Source: Campylobacteraceae bacterium
Lineage (GTDB): Bacteria > Campylobacterota > Campylobacteria > Campylobacterales > Campylobacteraceae
Length of the DNA: 13,235 nucleotides
Reading direction: 5' to 3'
Assembly: GCA_031282125.1 (NCBI GenBank)
Contig: JAITEH010000139.1
Span: forward strand, 1-13,235
In this document: positions 9,094-13,235 of the stretch, in pieces
How the letters are laid out: every line of letters begins with the position of its first letter
Numbering within the stretch: the stretch's first letter is position 1
Made by a program: the position numbers and the translations under genes
The notes under the pieces: model-generated
What the model saw: only the letters and a program-made list of their open reading frames with translations
Told to the model about the DNA's origin: nothing
Database searches by the model: none

Positions 9094-10135
9094 TTGAACC
9101 TCTTTTTGAAACTATCGCCGTTTCATATCTGTAACCGCTCTTTTTTGCGCCTAAACTAGCGATTGTGCCTTTCATCTTTTTGTCAAGGGAGAATGTACTT
9201 TCAAATCTGCCGTTTGAAGTCTCTATGAAAACCTCGTCGCCGTCTTTTAGTTTTGCCGCGATTGCAAACTGCGAAGAGCCGTAAAGTTTCGGATTGCTCT
9301 CGTCGCCGTCATAAAAATATATTATTGTGCCGTCAAAACTCTTGAGCGTGTTGATTTGCGGCGGCAACGCTGTCTTTGGCTTTGCTTTTAGTTCTATTTC
9401 GCCCAAAACGCTCACTTTCAATGGTTTGAAGCGCGAGATAAGAGCTATCAATCCAGCTATCAAATCAGCGTCAGGATGCTCATGCAAATCGCACCCCAAA
9501 AGCAGCGAGGATGAATCTGCCGTCAATAACTCTCTTACTTTTTCTATCTCCTCTTCGCCTACATTGCTCTCTGCACTTAAATACCCCTCGTCCAACTCTT
9601 CAAGATAGTTTTTTACATCGCTTGGAATCTCTATATCTTTCAAAAGAGATTTTGCTATGAGCGCCAATACGCCCGCTTCCGAGCCTGCTTCGCATTTGAT
9701 GTAAGAGGTCGTTTTGAGGTTTAAATCTTCCTGCGCGGATATATATATCAACTCCTCTTTCCATGCGCAAAGTTCATGCGCCAAGGCTTCGTTATCTTTT
9801 GCAAAATGTGTGCCTATACACAAAAGTTTGCTCTGTCTATCAAGAGTTTTTGACTCCACGCCATACTTTTCAAAAGCGTCAAACAGAGGATTTGAAACTC
9901 TTGGTTCATTGACAAAAGATTTTACGACTATCGTCCAATCGACTTCGTTAAAACGCAAAGAGTTCATCACTTCATGACCCTTGCGATTAAGGCTTTTGAT
10001 GATAGTCTTTAGACTTTCATCTTCTGTCGTCTCAAAAATAAATATCGATACTTCGCCTTTTGCGGCATCGTCCGTTAGTTCAAACATTCTATTTGCAAAA
10101 CGCTCTTTCAGGTGTCTTAAGTCATATCGTTTCAT
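9086..10135 (-). CDS. Fused NuoE-like and NuoF-replacement subunit of Campylobacterota complex I
   Basis: A 349-residue soluble protein in the place of NuoE and NuoF. Residues 1-72, with YDLRHLKERF near the start and MNSLRFNEVDWTIVV at 57-71, look like the ~75-residue proteins known as Cj1575c in Campylobacter and HP1264 in Helicobacter. Residues ~75-349 take the place of the neighbouring Cj1574c/HP1265 protein. No methionine occurs between residues 58 and 320, so no separate ATG start exists at the junction. It has no NADH- or FMN-binding glycine-rich motif and no cluster-type cysteine pattern; its four cysteines (106, 123, 148, 215) are scattered. It therefore cannot do the work of true NuoE or NuoF. 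Residues ~210-243 and ~287-328 resemble NuoG 511-545 and 720-764. The ATG overlaps the nuoD stop (TAATG), with only a weak ribosome site. Likely role, by analogy: docking the non-NADH donor, probably flavodoxin. Confidence 0.85.
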   Translation of the reverse strand: MKRYDLRHLKERFANRMFELTDDAAKGEVSIFIFETTEDESLKTIIKSLNRKGHEVMNSLRFNEVDWTIVVKSFVNEPRVSNPLFDAFEKYGVESKTLDRQSKLLCIGTHFAKDNEALAHELCAWKEELIYISAQEDLNLKTTSYIKCEAGSEAGVLALIAKSLLKDIEIPSDVKNYLEELDEGYLSAESNVGEEEIEKVRELLTADSSSLLLGCDLHEHPDADLIAGLIALISRFKPLKVSVLGEIELKAKPKTALPPQINTLKSFDGTIIYFYDGDESNPKLYGSSQFAIAAKLKDGDEVFIETSNGRFESTFSLDKKMKGTIASLGAKKSGYRYETAIVSKRGSNG

Positions 10136-11367
10136 TATCTATCCGTTTCGCCAAGCAAGATATTTGAGCTTGCTATCATAGCAATAGCATCCGCCAAATA
10201 CGAACCCACCATGATTTCTTGGAAAAGACTGCAATGCCAAAACGACGGAGTTCTAATCTTCACTCTGTAAGGATATGCGCCGCCTTGAGAATTGATGTAA
10301 TATCCAAGTTCGCCTTTTGGAGATTCTGTGGCGACATAAACTTCGCCTTTTGGCACTTTCATGCCCTGCGTTATCAAAACAAAATGTTGCATCAAAGAGT
10401 AATTTTGCGTCATAATCTGCTCTTTGGGCGCGCTTATAAATTCAGGCGCGTCAGCCATAATCTGCGGCTTTGTATCTTCGTACATTACGATTAGCTGTCT
10501 CAATATCTTAGCAGATTGGCGCATCTCTTCCATGTAGAGTTTATATCTGCCGTAACAATCGCATGTAGCGGCTATCGGCACATCGAACTCTACCTCATCA
10601 TAAAGTTCGTAAGGCTCTTCTTTTCTTATATCCCACTCTATGCCGCTGCCTCTTAGCATGATGCCAGAAGCTCCCCAGCTTTGCGCCGCCTCGGTTGTCA
10701 GTACGCCGACATTCTCAAGCCTCATGCGCCAGATTCTATTCTCATCCAAAAGCCCTTCGTAGGTTTTGATAGCCTCGGGCAGTTTATCAAGATATTCGCC
10801 AAGTTTTGCAAGCCAGCCCTCGCGCAAATCCAAAGGTACGCCGCCGATTCTTATGGAGTTATGCGTAAGTCTTGCGCCGCAGTAATCCTCTATCAAATCC
10901 ATGGCAAATTCGCGCTCTCTGTAAGCATACAAAAACACCGTCATCGCCCCGATATCAAGAGCATGAGTAGCAAGCCAAAATAGATGCGAAGAGATACGGT
11001 TAAGCTCCAAAAGCATCATTCTGATGACTTGCGCTCTTCTGGGGATTTCAACTCCGATAAGTTTTTCGACCGCCACAGCAAAGCCGTAGTTATTTGCGCT
11101 TGCAGCTATATAATCCATTCTGTCGGTTACGGGCAAAAATTCGTTATATATCATATTTTCCGCCATCTTCTCTACGCCTCTATGCATATAGCCGATGTCG
11201 GGTATGGCTCTTATGATTTTCTCGCCGCTAAGCTCTAAAATCAAGCGCAATTGTCCGTGAGCCGAAGGGTGCTGCGGACCGAGATTGACTATCATATGGT
11301 TATCGTCTCTATCGAAAGAGATATTTTCAAAAAACGGTTTTAATCTATTGGGCTGTTGTGTCGCCAT
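10135..11367 (-). CDS. nuoD: NuoD, complex I 49-kDa quinone-site subunit
   Basis: Subunit (410 aa) related to the large subunit of [NiFe] hydrogenases; together with NuoB it forms the quinone-reduction site. The N-terminal loop [15 protein letters not shown] contains His33 and His37, and TDRMDYIAA contains Asp85 and Tyr86. These match the Thermus Nqo4 residues His34, His38 and Tyr87 that bind the quinone head. There are no nickel-ligand cysteine pairs, as expected of the family. NuoC and NuoD are separate genes here, unlike the fused NuoCD of E. coli. The C-terminus reads [12 protein letters not shown], where most families have a serine-x-aspartate before the final GExDR. The ATG at 11367 follows the nuoC stop after one base, with AAGGCG about 7 bases upstream. 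Confidence 0.97.
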   Translation of the reverse strand: MATQQPNRLKPFFENISFDRDDNHMIVNLGPQHPSAHGQLRLILELSGEKIIRAIPDIGYMHRGVEKMAENMIYNEFLPVTDRMDYIAASANNYGFAVAVEKLIGVEIPRRAQVIRMMLLELNRISSHLFWLATHALDIGAMTVFLYAYREREFAMDLIEDYCGARLTHNSIRIGGVPLDLREGWLAKLGEYLDKLPEAIKTYEGLLDENRIWRMRLENVGVLTTEAAQSWGASGIMLRGSGIEWDIRKEEPYELYDEVEFDVPIAATCDCYGRYKLYMEEMRQSAKILRQLIVMYEDTKPQIMADAPEFISAPKEQIMTQNYSLMQHFVLITQGMKVPKGEVYVATESPKGELGYYINSQGGAYPYRVKIRTPSFWHCSLFQEIMVGSYLADAIAMIASSNILLGETDR

Positions 11368-11368
11368 A

Positions 11369-12169
11369 TCAACGCCTTTTTTCGAGAGTAACGGATTTGC
11401 TCTTTTTTATCTTTTTGACAAAAAACACTCCGCCCTCTTCCTGATATTCGCCGATTTTACTTGGCTCTTCGCTGTAAGGTTCATCAAAATGCACCTCATG
11501 CCCGATTCTTGCGTATCCTCTTGTATTCTCTTTTTCTATCAGCGCGCTGTCTCTTATCTCGGGACCGATAAGCTCTCTATACTCTTTGCCGAAAATCTGG
11601 TCTATCTCATACCACTGCGCCTTCTCATCGCCTTGCAGAGGATAAGTCTTCCTAAGCGGATGTCCGCTCCAATCATCAGGCATCAATATGCGCTTCATGT
11701 ATGGATGTCCTTCTATAATGAGTCCAAACATATCGTACGCCTCTCTCTCCGCCCAATCCGCGCTTTTATATACGCCCGCCGCGCTTTTCAAAGGCTCTTT
11801 CTCTTGTATGCGGCATTTAACTCTCATGCGTTTTCGTTTTTTCATGGAGAGCATTTGATAAAATATCTCGAACTCCCCGCTCTGCGCCAAAAAATCCACG
11901 GCGCTCATTTCGGAAAGATTGTTATAAAAAAGGGTGTGTTTCAAAAATTTCAGCACTCTCACATTGTCTTTGGGCTCTATCCAAACGACAAGCTGCCCAG
12001 CTTCTATATAAGCGTCGTTTATCTGGAATTTGGAAGAGAGTTTGGCAAAATCGCTCTCAAAAATCTCATCGCTATTTACAGGCAATCTTTTTAAAGACGG
12101 GCTGATGCGAAATCTATCGTTGTAGTACTCTTTTTTCTGGGTATTTTTTCTATCTGTATATTGGCGCAT
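11369..12169 (-). CDS. nuoC: NuoC, complex I 30-kDa subunit with extended C-terminus
   Basis: Hydrophilic connecting subunit that stabilises NuoD and NuoB. The signature [11 protein letters not shown] is at residues 139-149, followed by the usual [13 protein letters not shown] and [11 protein letters not shown] at about 156-180. The frame can begin at a TTG (12172), but I choose the ATG at 12169 (266 aa): it overlaps the nuoB stop as TGATG, and an AAAAAGG site lies 8 bases before it. About 85 residues follow the conserved domain, much longer than a minimal NuoC. They are charged and end in a basic stretch ([15 protein letters not shown]). The N-terminal region up to ~130 matches the family only loosely, as is common. 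Confidence 0.94.
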   Translation of the reverse strand: MRQYTDRKNTQKKEYYNDRFRISPSLKRLPVNSDEIFESDFAKLSSKFQINDAYIEAGQLVVWIEPKDNVRVLKFLKHTLFYNNLSEMSAVDFLAQSGEFEIFYQMLSMKKRKRMRVKCRIQEKEPLKSAAGVYKSADWAEREAYDMFGLIIEGHPYMKRILMPDDWSGHPLRKTYPLQGDEKAQWYEIDQIFGKEYRELIGPEIRDSALIEKENTRGYARIGHEVHFDEPYSEEPSKIGEYQEEGGVFFVKKIKKSKSVTLEKRR

Positions 12170-12678
12170 CAAACAAGCCTTTTTGGTCTGTTTTGTCTTG
12201 CCATTTTTTCAGACCTAATCTTTTTTTGAAGCAGCATCACGGCGTATTGCAAAGTCTCGGGACGAGGAGCACAGCCAGGCAGATAAATATCCACGGGGAT
12301 TATCCTGTCGACTCCTTGAACTGTTGCGTATGTATTAAAAAGTCCGCCTGTGTTTGCACAGCTTCCCATGCTAATGACCCATTTGGGGTCAGGAATCTGG
12401 TCGTAGATTCTCTTCATCAAATGAGCGTGTTTTTTTGAAAGCGTGCCCGCGACGATGATGCCGTCTGCTTGTCTTGGGCTTGCCCTGAAAATCGTTCCGA
12501 ATCTGTCAAAGTCAAATCTTCCCGCACCAGACGCCATCATTTCGATAGCACAGCATGCAAGTCCGTAAGTAGCAGGCCAAAATGAGTTGCTCCTGCCCCA
12601 CTGCACAATCTTATCAAGCGTTGTCAACGCGACGGGAAGTCCGCCGTCTTGAAAATAGTTTATTTTATGCTGTGCCAT
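12169..12678 (-). CDS. nuoB: NuoB, complex I subunit carrying cluster N2
   Basis: Subunit (169 aa) that holds the terminal [4Fe-4S] cluster N2 and passes electrons to quinone. The ligands are visible: Cys42 and Cys43 in [11 protein letters not shown], Cys107 in [10 protein letters not shown], and Cys136 in [10 protein letters not shown], matching E. coli Cys63, Cys64, Cys129 and Cys158. The frame is open to an ATG at 12699, but the start at 12678 is chosen. It has a perfect AAAGGAG site 7 bases upstream, and the protein then begins MAQHKINYF, a normal NuoB N-terminus, whereas the seven extra residues look like nothing in the family. With this start the gene overlaps nuoA by 19 bases. Confidence 0.96.
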   Translation of the reverse strand: MAQHKINYFQDGGLPVALTTLDKIVQWGRSNSFWPATYGLACCAIEMMASGAGRFDFDRFGTIFRASPRQADGIIVAGTLSKKHAHLMKRIYDQIPDPKWVISMGSCANTGGLFNTYATVQGVDRIIPVDIYLPGCAPRPETLQYAVMLLQKKIRSEKMARQNRPKRLV

Positions 12679-13049
12679 TCGAGCGCTCCTTTGTTCCATG
12701 CATATACAAATCCTATTCCCAAAAGAAGTATAAAAAGAGTCATTTCTACAAATCCGAACACACCCAAAGCTTTAAAATTCACAGCCCACGGAAACATGAA
12801 GACAATTTCCACGTCAAACAAGATAAATAAAAGTGCAAAAAGATAAAAATGGGGGCTGATGCGGTTTGGCTGCTTTGTGGTCGGAAATCCGCATTCATAA
12901 ATGGTAAGCTTGAGTTTTTCGCCGTTTTTGGAGCTAAGAGCACGGCTGATACGGCGCGCTAACAGCACTATGCCAAAAAATATAAAAAATGCTAAAAACA
13001 TAGAAAAAAACGCCCCAAAATATGGGTGAGCGAATGACATATGACTCAT
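12660..13049 (-). CDS. nuoA: NuoA, complex I membrane subunit A
   Basis: Three-helix membrane subunit (129 aa) and first gene of the operon. The family signatures are YECGFPT at 51-57 in the loop after helix 1, and [13 protein letters not shown] at 78-90 in helix 2 with the conserved Asp79 and Glu81. The second and third helices cover about 68-90 and 98-118. The start ATG at 13049 has an AAAGG ribosome site (13061-13057) 7 bases upstream. The next in-frame ATG, three codons later, would be too far from it. The gene follows a 186-base leader containing a promoter-like TATAAT. Confidence 0.96.
   Translation of the reverse strand: MSHMSFAHPYFGAFFSMFLAFFIFFGIVLLARRISRALSSKNGEKLKLTIYECGFPTTKQPNRISPHFYLFALLFILFDVEIVFMFPWAVNFKALGVFGFVEMTLFILLLGIGFVYAWNKGALEWHSIK
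12686..12692 (-). promoter_or_regulatory. Ribosome binding site deciding the nuoB start
   Basis: The minus strand reads AAAGGAG here, seven bases before the ATG at 12678. It lies inside the coding sequence of nuoA. It fixes the nuoB start at 12678 rather than at the upstream in-frame ATG at 12699, which has no comparable site at the right distance. Confidence 0.8.
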
Positions 13050-13082
13050 TGGCGAACCTTTAAGCGTTAGAATTAATCTATT

Positions 13083-13088
13083 ATTATA
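13083..13088 (-). promoter_or_regulatory. Likely -10 box of the nuo operon promoter
   Basis: The minus strand reads TATAAT here, in the context TTTTTTAAATATAATAATAG. A perfect -10 hexamer behind a T-rich run, without a clear -35 box, is the usual form of housekeeping promoters in Campylobacter and Helicobacter. Transcription would start near 13076, giving a leader of about 27 bases that includes the AAAGG ribosome site of nuoA. The region is AT-rich, so chance TATAAT matches are possible. Its position right before the only sizeable gap upstream of the operon favours it. Confidence 0.6.
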
Positions 13089-13177
13089 TTTAAAAAACTT
13101 GTTAAAAAGCTTTCTTGCCGCAAAAAATTATTATTTATAATGACTTAAGATTGGTATGTTACATTTTTACACATAAC

Positions 13178-13192
13178 AGATTTCAAAAATCT
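13178..13192. repeat. Inverted repeat, 6-base arms, upstream of the nuo promoter
   Basis: The plus strand reads AGATTT CAA AAATCT, with perfect 6-base arms around a 3-base centre, about 90 bases upstream of the proposed -10 box. It could be an operator or simply a chance palindrome in AT-rich DNA. I do not recognise it as the site of a known regulator. Confidence 0.4.
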
Positions 13193-13193
13193 A

Positions 13194-13223
13194 ACTAAAA
13201 GATGAAAAAAATTACCTTTTAGT
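13194..13223. repeat. Inverted repeat, 8-base arms, possible weak hairpin
   Basis: Perfect 8-base arms ACTAAAAG (13194-13201) and CTTTTAGT (13216-13223) enclose a 14-base AT-rich centre. The stem has only two G-C pairs. On the minus strand it is followed by TAGATTTTTG, which is a poor T-run, so it is a weak candidate for the terminator of a gene lying beyond the right edge. It might equally be a protein-binding site. It abuts the inverted repeat at 13178-13192. Confidence 0.4.
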
Positions 13224-13235
13224 AACACCGAAAAA

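Noticed and set aside
11285..12094. Long open frame (269 codons) on the plus strand opposite nuoC
   Set aside because: It lies antisense to a well-supported nuoC and shows no recognisable family. Its start falls inside the antisense of nuoD and it has no operon context. It is best explained as an open shadow frame.
12170..12172. TTG start for nuoC one codon upstream
   Set aside because: The adjacent ATG at 12169 forms the same TGATG overlap pattern used at other junctions of the operon and is a stronger start codon.
12679..12699. Longer nuoB start at 12699 adding seven residues
   Set aside because: The AAAGGAG site is placed for the ATG at 12678, and the extra residues do not fit the NuoB N-terminus.
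13089..13110. TTAAC-containing half sites near the promoter as a CRP/FNR-type (NssR-like) operator
   Set aside because: Only one half site matches. The second half (TTTAA) departs from the palindrome and sits in an AT-rich run, so chance is enough to explain it.
13194..13223. Inverted repeat as a strong intrinsic terminator of an upstream gene
   Set aside because: The stem is AT-rich with only two G-C pairs, the loop is 14 bases, and the T-run behind it is broken. It is listed only as a repeat.

Overview
This window is almost entirely one gene cluster for respiratory complex I (the nuo operon), read wholly on the minus strand. It belongs to a member of the Campylobacterota (epsilonproteobacteria: the Campylobacter, Sulfurospirillum and Helicobacter groups). 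Three things support this. The gene order is nuoA-B-C-D-x-G-H-I-J-K-L-M-N. The usual NADH-oxidising subunits NuoE and NuoF are absent, and a protein of the kind known only as the Campylobacter Cj1575c/Cj1574c or Helicobacter HP1264/HP1265 pair sits in their place. Many subunits also carry sequence signatures that I recall from that phylum. The base composition is moderately low in G+C. I cannot fix the genus from this sequence.

Layout, in the direction of transcription (right to left). 13235-13050 is an AT-rich leader with a TATAAT-type promoter and two short inverted repeats. Then follow nuoA (13049-12660), nuoB (12678-12169), nuoC (12169-11369), nuoD (11367-10135), a fused NuoE-like/NuoF-replacement gene (10135-9086), nuoG (9093-6706), nuoH (6716-5718), nuoI (5716-5096), nuoJ (5096-4578), nuoK (4581-4279), nuoL (4276-2432), nuoM (2425-896) and the first 298 codons of nuoN (896 to the window edge). 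Every junction lies between a 19-base overlap and a 6-base gap, so the set is a single, translationally coupled operon with no internal terminator that I can see. No stretch over 300 bases lacks a gene. There are no RNA genes, mobile elements or CRISPR arrays in view.

How the parts work together. NuoH, A, J, K, L, M and N form the membrane arm that pumps protons; the key glutamates and lysines are in place. NuoB, C, D and I form the quinone-reducing connecting module with clusters N2, N6a and N6b. NuoG carries the input-side iron-sulphur clusters. No subunit in the window has an FMN or NADH site, so this enzyme should not be an NADH dehydrogenase. In Campylobacter jejuni the related complex has been reported to take electrons from reduced flavodoxin, and that is the best guess here.

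The most interesting points are these. (1) The two small proteins that replace NuoE and NuoF are here one continuous 349-residue polypeptide. (2) The C-terminal half of that fusion resembles the C-terminal half of NuoG, which suggests it began as a NuoG fragment. (3) NuoG has eight cysteines in two ferredoxin-like motifs where ordinary NuoG has four ligands for a single cluster (N4), which implies one extra [4Fe-4S] cluster on the electron-input side.
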